This document shows positions 28,208 through 35,651 of a stretch of DNA of 64,000 nucleotides, piece after piece. The DNA is from Acetobacteraceae bacterium ESL0709 (GTDB lineage: Bacteria; Pseudomonadota; Alphaproteobacteria; Acetobacterales; Acetobacteraceae). Where the stretch lies: positions 772,501-836,500 of the forward strand of contig JAQTIA010000003.1 in the NCBI GenBank assembly GCA_029433415.1, read 5' to 3'. The position numbers were made by a program, and so were the translations under genes. The notes beneath the pieces are model-generated. The model was not told the origin of the DNA and made no database searches. It saw nothing but the letters and a program-made list of their open reading frames with translations. How positions within the stretch are numbered: position 1 is the first letter of the stretch; every line of letters begins with the position of its first letter.

Positions 28208-28762
28208 TCATCCTTCATCACGCGTTTCACTCTCTCCATGCCCTTGTGATCTCTTGCCTGACGCTGCTGACGGCTTGCCGGCAACGCCCTTCTTCGTCTT
28301 TCCAGAACGCCTTCCGAAAAGCTCTACATGATTTGAGACAAGGTCATAACCCAGTCTCGCGGCAATTTTCTCCAGAAGGGAAACAAGCTCGTCGCCTTCA
28401 AACTCCACAACACGGCCTGTGTCAACATCAATAAAATGATAATGACGCCCATGTTCTGTCGCCTCATATCGGGCGCGGCCTCCTCCGAAATCACGTTTTT
28501 CCAGAATGCCTTTCTCTTCCAACAATCGGACTGTCCGGTAAACAGTCGCTACTGAAATACGGCTATCGAGCGCCGAAGCCCGACGATAGAGCTCCTCTAC
28601 GTCGGGATGATCTTCAGCTTGGGACAGGACATAAGCTATGACGCGACGCTGGCCCGTCATTTTCAGGCCATTTTCAACACACAGGCGGGCGATAGGAGAA
28701 TCACCCACACCTTCTGCCTCAAGAGGACGCCGCTTTTTGGATTCGTTATAACTGACTACCAT
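28208..28762 (-). CDS. fur: Fur-family ferric uptake regulator
   Basis: 184 residues. A winged helix (about 25-90) contains MTGQRRVIAYVL, DVEELYRRA and ISVATVYRTVRLLEEKGI. The dimerisation domain has GRHYHFIDVDTGRVVEF with the His-rich metal site. The usual C-terminal CxxC pairs are absent, as in several alphaproteobacterial Fur proteins. A basic Lys/Gly/Ser tail of about 30 residues ends the protein. It could be Fur, Mur (manganese) or a related sensor; position next to olsB and tsaB-rimI fits the alphaproteobacterial fur locus. The start at 28762 is by homology, with no clear Shine-Dalgarno. Confidence 0.88.
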   Translation of the reverse strand: MVVSYNESKKRRPLEAEGVGDSPIARLCVENGLKMTGQRRVIAYVLSQAEDHPDVEELYRRASALDSRISVATVYRTVRLLEEKGILEKRDFGGGRARYEATEHGRHYHFIDVDTGRVVEFEGDELVSLLEKIAARLGYDLVSNHVELFGRRSGKTKKGVAGKPSAASGKRSQGHGESETRDEG

Positions 28763-28870
28763 ATAGAGGGGCCTAGCTGATTGGAGGTTGTTATGTCTAA
28801 TCCAAAAATCAGGCAAAACATAGCTTCACCCCTCTTCAACGAAATTTGCCCTTACACCTGCAAGGACAAA

Positions 28871-29278
28871 TCACTCGCCGCGACGCCTGCCTAAACCGAT
28901 ACGCCGCGCCAGCGATGAGCGATGATTCGCATAATTAGGAGCTACCATCGGGTATTCAGGCGGCAAACCCCAACGCTCACGATATTCCTGCGGTGTCATA
29001 TTATAGGCCGTTTTCAGATGGCGCCGCAAAAGCTTCAATTTTTTACCATCTTCCAGGCATATAATATAGTCAGGGAAGACTGACTTGCGTGGTGGGACCG
29101 CCGGAACCGGCTTCTCCTGTGCAGCAGCAGGGCGTTCGCCAACCCCCGCAAGAGCCGAATAAACGGAACGAACGAGATCAGGCACAACTTCGGCAGCCAC
29201 ATCATGACTTCCCACATAGGAAGTTACGATCTGAGCCGTAAGCGCACGAAGATTCGAAAGATCTGTCTCTGATGACAT
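28871..29278 (-). CDS. MucR/Ros-family transcriptional regulator lacking zinc ligands
   Basis: 135 residues. The C-terminal Ros/MucR fold is clear (about 70-128): CLEDGKKLKLLRRHL, then MTPQEYRERWGLPPEYPMVAP and YANHRSSLARRIGLGRR. In Agrobacterium Ros two Cys and two His bind zinc. Here the second Cys is Asp and both positions used for the last His are Ala/Tyr, so zinc binding is doubtful. The N-terminal part is likely the oligomerisation domain. MucR proteins bind AT-rich promoters as H-NS-like global regulators. A 280-nt AT-rich region lies upstream. Confidence 0.92.
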   Translation of the reverse strand: MSSETDLSNLRALTAQIVTSYVGSHDVAAEVVPDLVRSVYSALAGVGERPAAAQEKPVPAVPPRKSVFPDYIICLEDGKKLKLLRRHLKTAYNMTPQEYRERWGLPPEYPMVAPNYANHRSSLARRIGLGRRRGE

Positions 29279-29557
29279 GGAAATACCTGTCCTCTCTAAA
29301 TGGTTTAGTCTCAAGCTTATAGAAAAAGCCTCAAAAGTGGGTAATCTCTTACTATTTTCTTCAGGAAGATTATAGTCTCTTAATGAATAAAAGCACCAAA
29401 ATTAGATCTATAGTCTTCCGATCCAGAAAAATTGTTCTCCAGCAAAGCACCTGCTTATATAGTTTAGCAAAATGAAATTAAAAGGCTCTTAAATAAAATA
29501 ATTATTTTATCCTCATGAAAGGTGACCTTTATGCTTTCATTTTCCCTAAGCAATGGC

Positions 29558-30037
29558 TCAAAGTAAAGAATATCTCATCACAACGGCTTCTGTTCCATCA
29601 CTATAATAGCCGGGTCTGCGTCCGATTTCCTGAAAATTACAGCTTTCATAGAACTTCGTGGCGCTGCTATTAACGATACTGACTTCAAGGTAAACAAAAC
29701 TGACATCGGGCTTTATATGACTAAAAAAATGGTTAAAAAGCGCTCGCCCCACACCTTTTCGCTGTAACGAGGGCCTTACGGCGACCGTCAATACTTCACT
29801 TTCATCAAGAACAGTCCTGACCATCAAAAACCCGGCTGGCTTGCTTTCTCTCAGAGCAACCCACGCCGTAACGCCCGGCAGGACCAAAAGCTCTTTCAGA
29901 GACCGCTCGTCCCAGACTTCCCCATTATTTTCGAATGCTTCCTGGTGCAAGGATGCTAACATAAGTGCCCCTTCTGCACCGATAGTTCTAATAATCAACG
30001 AATCATTGCCTGCATTACTATGGCCCTTCTGCAACAA
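29558..30037 (-). CDS. rimI: Ribosomal protein alanine N-acetyltransferase RimI-like
   Basis: 159 residues of GNAT fold. LASLHQEAFENNGEVWDERSLKELL near the N terminus, LTVAVRPSLQRKGVGRALFNHF with the acetyl-CoA loop, and LEVSIVNSSATKFYESCNFQEIGRRPGYY are typical of RimI, which acetylates the N terminus of S18. It follows tsaB by 29 nt, the classic tsaB-rimI pair. The start is uncertain: no in-frame ATG precedes the domain, so a TTG at 30037 (used here) or one near 29998 must be the start. Confidence 0.88.
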   Translation of the reverse strand: MLQKGHSNAGNDSLIIRTIGAEGALMLASLHQEAFENNGEVWDERSLKELLVLPGVTAWVALRESKPAGFLMVRTVLDESEVLTVAVRPSLQRKGVGRALFNHFFSHIKPDVSFVYLEVSIVNSSATKFYESCNFQEIGRRPGYYSDGTEAVVMRYSLL

Positions 30038-30066
30038 TCTTGTCTTAATTTTTTACATAGTTCTAT

Positions 30067-30729
30067 TCACACAGGCGCTGGTCTCAGCCCCATGGAAGGC
30101 GGGCGAGCTTCAGGCGGATCCACATAGAGGGGCATCAACGGCAAACTCATCGCCTTACAAGCAGCACGATAAATGCCAAGTGCATCAGGTGCTGCAAAAG
30201 GCAAAATCCTTATATCAGGGCGTCGCAAAATACCGTCTTCCCCCACACACTCCGCAAGAGAATCCGCTCCGTACACCGCATCCCCCAAGAGGATGGAAGT
30301 CTGTAATTCTTTCAGATCTTCGACAGGGGCCGCCCGCAACTCCCGATCGGGCGAATCGATAAAAACGCGCCCCCGCCTCGCCAGGCACACACATAACGCC
30401 TGAGGTGAATGGGCCATCTCACGTAAAGCATCCCCTAGACGCACCCCTTTTGCCGGACATCCCCATCCCCGCGCCAGCCCTGCCGCCAGAGAAAGAGAAG
30501 CCCGCAATCCTGTAAAGGAACCCGGCCCCACCACCGCTATAACCTGACCGGGGAGTTCGCTGTCCCCGCACTGCTCAAGAAGTTTCCGCACAGCAGGAGC
30601 AAAACGCTCTGAAGCCCCTCTGCCTGACAGGATTTCCACAGCAAGAACCGTTTCACCCTCCATCAGGGCGATTAGATTGGTCTCTCCGGTCCCTGCACCC
30701 GCTCCGTTAAAAATCAGGGAACGCATCAT
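30067..30729 (-). CDS. tsaB: tRNA threonylcarbamoyladenosine biosynthesis protein TsaB
   Basis: 220 residues. ASKHA-fold partner of TsaD and TsaE in t6A37 synthesis. Signs are GPGSFTGLRASLSLAAGLARGWG near residue 70, the family hallmark, and the Ala/Gly-rich C-terminal half. The N terminus IFNGAGAGTG departs from the usual DT-S pattern. Two adjacent ATGs at 30729 and 30726 are possible starts. It is linked in function to mtaB in this window, which acts on the t6A that TsaB helps to make. Confidence 0.92.
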   Translation of the reverse strand: MMRSLIFNGAGAGTGETNLIALMEGETVLAVEILSGRGASERFAPAVRKLLEQCGDSELPGQVIAVVGPGSFTGLRASLSLAAGLARGWGCPAKGVRLGDALREMAHSPQALCVCLARRGRVFIDSPDRELRAAPVEDLKELQTSILLGDAVYGADSLAECVGEDGILRRPDIRILPFAAPDALGIYRAACKAMSLPLMPLYVDPPEARPPSMGLRPAPV

Positions 30730-30760
30730 CTGCCCGCAACATCATCTTCATCATCAGCTT

Positions 30761-31360
30761 TTACAGACACAGACAGGTTTCTTCGAAAGAAAGGCGCGGC
30801 CCCCGACTGAAAGAAGCCGCAGAAGTTTCAGTCTCACTGGGATAACCAAGTGCAACAAGAAAATTGGCCCGCCAGCCCTCTTTTTTCAGAAATGCCTCTT
30901 CGACCATAACACTGTCAAAACCGGACATTGGCATAACCGCCAGCCCAAGGGCACGCGCTGCCATAATCAGATAAGCCCCCTGAAGAGTACCATTACGGAA
31001 AGCCGTTTCCTCACTCAACCCGACATCCCCGGCAAACCATTCTCTCAAATCCTTGATTTCATTCAGGCGTGGCAATTGCTCAAAGAAGAGAGGATCGTGA
31101 GCGACTATGACAATAACAGGAGCTGCCATGGCCTTTTCAACATTCCCTGCCGAAAGAGACGGTTTCAGACGTTCATGCGCGTCACCACTCGTCAGAAAAG
31201 CAAAACGACCGGGCTGGCAATTCCCCGAGGTCGGCCCGAGCTTGAGAATATCATAAAGCTCCCGCAGCTTTTCTTCTTCCACTGGCCGTGAAGAAAGCTC
31301 ATGTGGTGTATGATAATCAGTAAAGAGACGCTCAAACGGGACGGAAGGAACCTCGGTCAT
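30761..31360 (-). CDS. Nitroreductase family protein, RutE/HadB-like (malonic semialdehyde reductase)
   Basis: 199 residues. FMN-binding nitroreductase fold with the RutE-type pattern: LFTDYHTPHELSSRPV, LYDILKLGPTSGNCQPGRFAF (FMN phosphate region, near residue 40), then LQGAYLIMAARALGLAVMPMSGFD. Relatives of this length reduce malonic semialdehyde or related compounds with NAD(P)H. No rut gene is nearby, so the function may differ. It starts 9 nt after the nfu gene stop and is probably in the same transcript. Confidence 0.85.
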   Translation of the reverse strand: MTEVPSVPFERLFTDYHTPHELSSRPVEEEKLRELYDILKLGPTSGNCQPGRFAFLTSGDAHERLKPSLSAGNVEKAMAAPVIVIVAHDPLFFEQLPRLNEIKDLREWFAGDVGLSEETAFRNGTLQGAYLIMAARALGLAVMPMSGFDSVMVEEAFLKKEGWRANFLVALGYPSETETSAASFSRGPRLSFEETCLCL

Positions 31361-31369
31361 AAAAACGTA

Positions 31370-31942
31370 TTACTCTTCTATTTGCTCAACAGCCACTATT
31401 TCAGGAATATAGTGACGCAGCATCGATTCAACACCATGACGTAACGTCGCCTTGGAGGAGGGACAACCAGAGCAGGCTCCGTGCATGGTCAGGTAGACGA
31501 CTCCCTCTTTATAGCCTCTGAACACAATATCACCGCCATCGCCAGCAACAGCAGGGCGCACGCGTTCATCAAGAAGTTCCCGAATCTGGGCGATAATGTC
31601 CCGATCTTCTGGAGAGCCCCCTGTTTCCTCAATTACTTCTTCCAAAGACAGTGAGCTGTGGAGGGGCTGACCTGATTGCAAGAACGACGTCAAGGAGGCC
31701 AAAACGACCGGACGCAAGGACGCCCAGTCAGCATCGTCTGTTTTTGTCACTGAAATAAAATCATGTCCCAGAAAAACATGTTTGACATCAGACAGTCCAA
31801 AGAGACTTTCTGCCAGTGCAGACCGACCAGCAACATCTTCGCAAGAAGCAAAATTAAGGGGAGGATGGCTTCCCATGACTGAGCGCCCGGGCAAAAATTT
31901 GAGCGTCGCAGGATTTGGGGTATTCTCAATTTCAATTAGCAT
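31370..31942 (-). CDS. NifU-family Fe-S cluster carrier (Nfu type)
   Basis: 190 residues. The N-terminal Nfu domain MLIEIENTPNPATLKFLPG is followed by a C-terminal NifU-like domain with GDGGDIVFRGYKEGVVYLTM and the cluster-binding CSGCPSS (near residue 150). Such proteins carry [4Fe-4S] clusters to target enzymes in the cytoplasm; radical SAM enzymes such as MtaB are typical clients in general. It is the first gene of the minus-strand nfu to lnt cluster and divergent from fba. Confidence 0.94.
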   Translation of the reverse strand: MLIEIENTPNPATLKFLPGRSVMGSHPPLNFASCEDVAGRSALAESLFGLSDVKHVFLGHDFISVTKTDDADWASLRPVVLASLTSFLQSGQPLHSSLSLEEVIEETGGSPEDRDIIAQIRELLDERVRPAVAGDGGDIVFRGYKEGVVYLTMHGACSGCPSSKATLRHGVESMLRHYIPEIVAVEQIEE

Positions 31943-32067
31943 AACGTTCTGTCTGTTCCGAACTCTTAACTATTCTCTGGTACTTATCAGATGGGGGATT
32001 CAGCCATATCATACAAGAGAAAGAAACAGGAAGCCTTTCACCCTGCTAGGAACGACCACAGATTGCA

Positions 32068-32110
32068 AAAATTTTACCAAGACTGAATTTAATCTCTTGG
32101 GTAAAATTTT
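32068..32110. promoter_or_regulatory. Long interrupted inverted repeat in the fba leader
   Basis: AAAATTTTACCAAGA at 32068-32082 pairs with TCTTGGGTAAAATTTT at 32095-32110 apart from one bulged G, with a 12-nt loop. It ends 38 nt before the fba start and is followed by ATTTATAG. It lies between divergent genes, so a simple terminator is unlikely; an operator or leader attenuator for fba is plausible. Confidence 0.5.
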
Positions 32111-32148
32111 ATTTATAGTCTATCATCAGATAGTCAAGTCCTTTCAAT

Positions 32149-33261
32149 ATGGCTGTATCACTTATGAACAAGCATCTTTCTTCCTCAAATTCCTCTGTTC
32201 CTGCAGGTGTTGTCACCGGGGCTGATTACCGGACTCTTCTGGAGGCATGCCGCGCAGGCGGATACGCCCTCCCTGCGGTCAATGTAACAAGCTCCAGCAT
32301 GGTCAACGCCGTTCTCGAAGCCGCTTCACAGTCACATTCTGACGTCATTATTCAGGTCTCCCATAGCGGAGCCCGTTTTTATGGCGGGAACGGGCTGGAG
32401 AATACCCACAATGCCGCCGTCTTCGGCGCTCTCTCCATGGCACATCATGTGCATCTTCTGGCCCAGTCTTACGGCGTGGCCGTTGTTCTGCACACAGATC
32501 ACGCAAATCGGCCTCTTATTCCCTGGCTCGACGATCTGATCACCCATAGTGCTCGCCACCATGAAAGAACCGGTCGTCCGCTTTTTTCCTCGCATATGCT
32601 GGATCTGTCGGCAGAACCACTGGATGCTAATATCGACACATGTGCTGACATGCTCAAACGTCTAGCCCCGCTTGATATCGGACTGGAAATTGAGCTCGGC
32701 ATTACAGGAGGAGAAGAAGACGGGATCGGCCACGAATTTGATGAAGATTCGACCGAAAACTCCCACCTCTATACGCAGCCTGAAGACGTGCTGAAGGCAT
32801 GGCAGCGCCTGAACCCGCTGGGCATGCTTTCCATTGCAGCAAGCTTTGGGAATGTGCATGGCGTCTACAAACCGGGAAATGTCAAACTGCATCCGGAAAT
32901 CCTGAAAGACTCGCAGGAACTCGTACAGAAAACAGCTAAAACAGACCATAATCCCCTGCATCTTGTTTTCCACGGTGGCTCGGGCTCTGAAATCGACAAA
33001 ATCAGGCAGGCTATTTCCTACGGCGTCTTCAAGATGAATCTGGATACAGATACCCAGTTCGCCTATGCTCACAAGGTCGCCGCCTTCATCATGGAACATC
33101 AAGAAGCGTTCGAACATCAGATTTGCCCTAAAACCGGCAAACCATTCAAGAAAATCTACGATCCGCGCGCCTGGTTACGTAAAGGTGAGCTCGGTGTGGC
33201 TGAACGCGTGAAAGAATCTTTCGAAATTCTCGGTTCACACGGTAAAAGCATTGCCCGTTAA
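32149..33261 (+). CDS. fba: Class II fructose-bisphosphate aldolase
   Basis: 370 residues. Zinc-dependent aldol cleavage of fructose 1,6-bisphosphate. It belongs to the longer E. coli/yeast type: VVTGADYRTLLEACRAGGYALPAVNV, IIQVSHSGARFYGGNG, zinc site VVLHTDHAN (near residue 118), GLEIELGITGGEEDG, and the phosphate-binding LVFHGGSGSE with MNLDTDTQ. The start is either 32149 or 32164 (MNKHL); neither has a good Shine-Dalgarno. It stands alone and ends 3 nt from a convergent small gene, in a repeat-rich stretch. Confidence 0.95.
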   Translation: MAVSLMNKHLSSSNSSVPAGVVTGADYRTLLEACRAGGYALPAVNVTSSSMVNAVLEAASQSHSDVIIQVSHSGARFYGGNGLENTHNAAVFGALSMAHHVHLLAQSYGVAVVLHTDHANRPLIPWLDDLITHSARHHERTGRPLFSSHMLDLSAEPLDANIDTCADMLKRLAPLDIGLEIELGITGGEEDGIGHEFDEDSTENSHLYTQPEDVLKAWQRLNPLGMLSIAASFGNVHGVYKPGNVKLHPEILKDSQELVQKTAKTDHNPLHLVFHGGSGSEIDKIRQAISYGVFKMNLDTDTQFAYAHKVAAFIMEHQEAFEHQICPKTGKPFKKIYDPRAWLRKGELGVAERVKESFEILGSHGKSIAR

Positions 33262-33264
33262 TTT

Positions 33265-33534
33265 TTACGTTTTTTGAAGACTCTTTTGTACAGGGGCAGA
33301 GGGCGACGACTCTTTTTGACAAGAGGTCACCTTCTGCCCCTCTTTTCCACAAAGGGGCAAAGGCCCATGTTCGCGAAGGGGCCAGAACAGCTCTATCCCC
33401 ACTGAGACAAGAATAAGAAACAGTGCCAAAACAGCCCATGGCCAAAGAGAAGGCAGCTTCCCGGTCATTGGGGGTATATGCTGCTCAGACTGTAAAATCC
33501 TGCCTTCGTCCAGAACCTTCCTGAGGTCACCCAT
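33265..33534 (-). CDS. Small hypothetical single-pass membrane protein
   Basis: About 89 residues. A polar N terminus (MGDLRKVLDEGRIL) is followed by one membrane helix, PWAVLALFLILVSVGIEL, and a Cys/Lys/Ser-rich tail. No family recognised. It follows thyX by 46 nt on the same strand. A run of nine G on the coding strand (33539-33547) lies just before the ATG and could serve as a poor Shine-Dalgarno; the frame stays open through it to about 33579. The 3' part coincides with inverted repeats behind fba, so the tail could be non-coding by origin. Confidence 0.5.
   Translation of the reverse strand: MGDLRKVLDEGRILQSEQHIPPMTGKLPSLWPWAVLALFLILVSVGIELFWPLREHGPLPLCGKEGQKVTSCQKESSPSAPVQKSLQKT
33291..33359. 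repeat. Three alternating 7-bp repeats able to form two exclusive hairpins
   Basis: AGGGGCA at 33292-33298, TGCCCCT at 33335-33341 and AGGGGCA at 33353-33359. Copy 2 can pair with copy 1 (extended to about 12 bp, AGGGGCAGAGGG with CCTTCTGCCCCT) or with copy 3 (short loop). The stretch starts 30 nt after the fba stop and overlaps the end of the small gene on the other strand. Confidence 0.5.
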
Positions 33535-33580
33535 TATACCCCCCCCCACTCTTTTCTCTGAAACTCTTCCAAGAACCACT

Positions 33581-34495
33581 TCAGGAAGATGACCTGCCCA
33601 GAACAGCCATCATTTCGTTCCATTCCCTTTTCGTCAGAGAAGAGTTTTCCTGTGTCACAGCTTCACCTTCCAGAAGACGACGCAACACTTTCAGCATACC
33701 GGCGGAAAAATTATAGGCCCCCAAACGATATTCCTCAAAGGCTGCAGCTGTATGAGGTACCCATGCCTTGAGGATTTCAATCATTTTTTCAGCGTAAACA
33801 CGAATCTCATATTGGGCATGTGGATCAGCCCGCAACGCCAGAAAATGCATGAAATTATGCAGGTCTATTTTCCAATACCACTGCGTATACATATTCAGTG
33901 TCAAATTGATTCGCGCCAACTCGCGTGCAACGCTTCCCTGCTCAGGAGAAAGCAGCTCTTCATAATCCTGGTAGCATTTCGTGGCATCCCGCCGGAAGAT
34001 CTCCAGCACCTCCTGTGCCTGAACGGGATTGATTACTTCCCCTCGTCCCTGGTTATTCGTCGCACTCTGGGTCGCAATCTGCGAAAGATCAGGGAGATAG
34101 AACTCCTTATCCAGCACGGAATAACGGGCTGAATATTCATTCACATTGGCCATACGATGGCGAATCCACTGACGCGCAACAAAGAGCGGCAGTTTAATAT
34201 GAAATTTGATTTCACACATTTCAAAAGGCGACGAATGACGGTGGCGCATCAGATAGCGGATCAGCCCTGCATCTTCCGAAACGCGTCTGGTGCCCGTCCC
34301 ATAAGAGACTCTCGCTGCCTGTACGATAGCCCCGTCATTGCCCATATAATCAACCACGCGGATAAAACCATGATCCAGCACATCAATCGGCTCAAAAAGC
34401 AACGCTTCCATTGCGGCTACGGTCGGACGTGAAGTCTGCTGGGGAATATTGCGCTGGGCCGCGATCTCGGCACGTTGTTCTGGGGTCAAAGCCAC
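33581..34495 (-). CDS. thyX: FAD-dependent thymidylate synthase
   Basis: 304 residues. Makes dTMP from dUMP with methylene-tetrahydrofolate, FAD and NADPH. The ThyX signature is RHRHSSPFE near residue 88, followed by the second conserved arginine block [18 protein letters not shown]. The C-terminal [19 protein letters not shown] is also typical. The N-terminal 25 residues ([11 protein letters not shown]) are a normal alphaproteobacterial extension. It is divergent from ssrA, with the 130-nt gap holding both promoters. Confidence 0.96.
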   Translation of the reverse strand: MALTPEQRAEIAAQRNIPQQTSRPTVAAMEALLFEPIDVLDHGFIRVVDYMGNDGAIVQAARVSYGTGTRRVSEDAGLIRYLMRHRHSSPFEMCEIKFHIKLPLFVARQWIRHRMANVNEYSARYSVLDKEFYLPDLSQIATQSATNNQGRGEVINPVQAQEVLEIFRRDATKCYQDYEELLSPEQGSVARELARINLTLNMYTQWYWKIDLHNFMHFLALRADPHAQYEIRVYAEKMIEILKAWVPHTAAAFEEYRLGAYNFSAGMLKVLRRLLEGEAVTQENSSLTKREWNEMMAVLGRSSS

Positions 34496-34565
34496 GTGAC
34501 CATCTCCTCATTCTATCACTCAATATAGTGTTTGCCTTTCTAGCACATTTATAAAGGATTGCAGA

Positions 34566-34593
34566 TTGTTAACATGAAAGGCAGCTTTATAAG
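34566..34593 (+). promoter_or_regulatory. Probable sigma-70 promoter of the tmRNA gene
   Basis: TTGTTA (-35) and TATAAG (-10) are separated by 16 nt and lie about 40-65 nt upstream of the acceptor piece. The expected start is near 34600. Judged by eye only. Confidence 0.5.
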
Positions 34594-34629
34594 CTTGCAA
34601 AAGACCCTCTCTACACCTATCCTTCATCT

Positions 34630-34918
34630 TGCTTGGGAGTTTTCCCGGCTATGGTGATAAACGGTAGATGGAATAAGTGTTGTGGACCCGGGGGCGGTAC
34701 CCGGCGTCTCCACCATTTCCCTCCTGAGTTTCAGGAAGGCCTTTGGGGACGAAACAGGCTCGACACGCACGGTAAAGATCTATCTTTTGCCCGGCATTGT
34801 ACCACCGTTATCGGGCTAAACTTACAAGTGCCAACGATAATTCAGAGGTGCTCGCTGTCGCGGCATAAGCGATAAGCGCGGTCCGGGGGGAACCGGGCAA
34901 CAGAATCCCCCCACCTTT
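34630..34918 (+). ncRNA. ssrA: Circularly permuted two-piece tmRNA (ssrA)
   Basis: The acceptor piece comes first and ends with CGTCTCC, A and CCA at 34705-34715. A 29-nt spacer (34716-34744) with a small CCTGA/TCAGG hairpin follows, then the coding piece begins GGGGACGAAACAGGCTCGAC at 34745. GGGGACG pairs with CGTCTCC to form the acceptor stem across the two pieces. The tag reading frame at 34830-34868 encodes ANDNSEVLAVAA and a TAA stop. The T-arm has stem CCGGG/CCCGG with loop GGCGGTA instead of the usual TTCGA loop. A GGGGGG/CCCCCC stem with TTTT ends it. The 5' and 3' limits are approximate. tmRNA frees stalled ribosomes and tags the peptides. Confidence 0.92.
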
Positions 34919-35003
34919 TCAGACTGCAACCTCCAGCAGTTTCGGATACCTTCTCTGACGCGAAATTCAGGCATATTATTTATTCAACGATAGCGGTTAG
35001 GTT

Positions 35004-35624
35004 ATGAGCGACGATTTTAACGGTAATGGGCCAGATGATTTTGACTCTATCCTTCCTGCAAGCCTGATTCCCTATGATGCCTGGCTACAGGATGCCCATC
35101 GGGACGTCATGCTAAAGGCTCTTGACTATGCCAGTAAAAACGGTCTGCCTGGAGAGCATCATTTTTATCTGACGTTTCTGACCACAGTAACGGGAGTCGA
35201 AATCCCGCAGCGTCTCAAAGAGCGCTACCCGCAGGAAATGACTATTGTGCTACAGCACCAGTTTCGTGATCTAGTCGTCGATCATCAGAAAAAACTCGTG
35301 TCTGTCGGACTTTCTTTTGGAGGTATCCCCACCACTCTGGTAATTCCAGTCAACGCTATCATTGCCTTTGCTGACCCACATATCCAGTTTGGTCTCAGAT
35401 TTACAGGACCCACTTTTTCTGACGATCTCCCCGCCGAGGAGGAGAGTCTCCCCCATGACGCCACGATAAGCACGCTGTACGATCTTGTTCTCCCTTCTGG
35501 AAATGAAGAAAAAAAATCTGCCTCCCCTGCAGAGAATCGCCAGCAAGCCGAGGTCGTCAGTCTTGATGCTTTCCGCAAACGCAGCCCCGAAACGGACAGT
35601 CCTTCTCCCAGAGATAATGCCTAG
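35004..35624 (+). CDS. sspB: Alpha-type SspB, ClpXP adaptor for ssrA-tagged proteins
   Basis: 206 residues. SspB delivers tmRNA-tagged proteins to ClpXP. The alphaproteobacterial family (formerly DUF1321) is recognised by IPYDAWLQDAHRDVMLKALDYASKNGLPGEHHFYLTF, then IPQRLKERYPQEMTIVLQHQF and the VGLSFGGIPTTLVIPVNAIIAFADPH strands (about 90-125). After an acidic, disordered linker the C terminus has VVSLDAFRKR, which probably is the ClpX-binding XB motif. It begins about 85 nt after the tmRNA, so tag and adaptor are neighbours. Confidence 0.93.
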   Translation: MSDDFNGNGPDDFDSILPASLIPYDAWLQDAHRDVMLKALDYASKNGLPGEHHFYLTFLTTVTGVEIPQRLKERYPQEMTIVLQHQFRDLVVDHQKKLVSVGLSFGGIPTTLVIPVNAIIAFADPHIQFGLRFTGPTFSDDLPAEEESLPHDATISTLYDLVLPSGNEEKKSASPAENRQQAEVVSLDAFRKRSPETDSPSPRDNA

Positions 35625-35651
35625 AATCATCTCCACTTTCGGGAACTACCC

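Noticed and set aside
34633-34875. Open frame of 80 codons in the gap between thyX and sspB
   Set aside because: It coincides with the permuted tmRNA; the tag is in a different frame.
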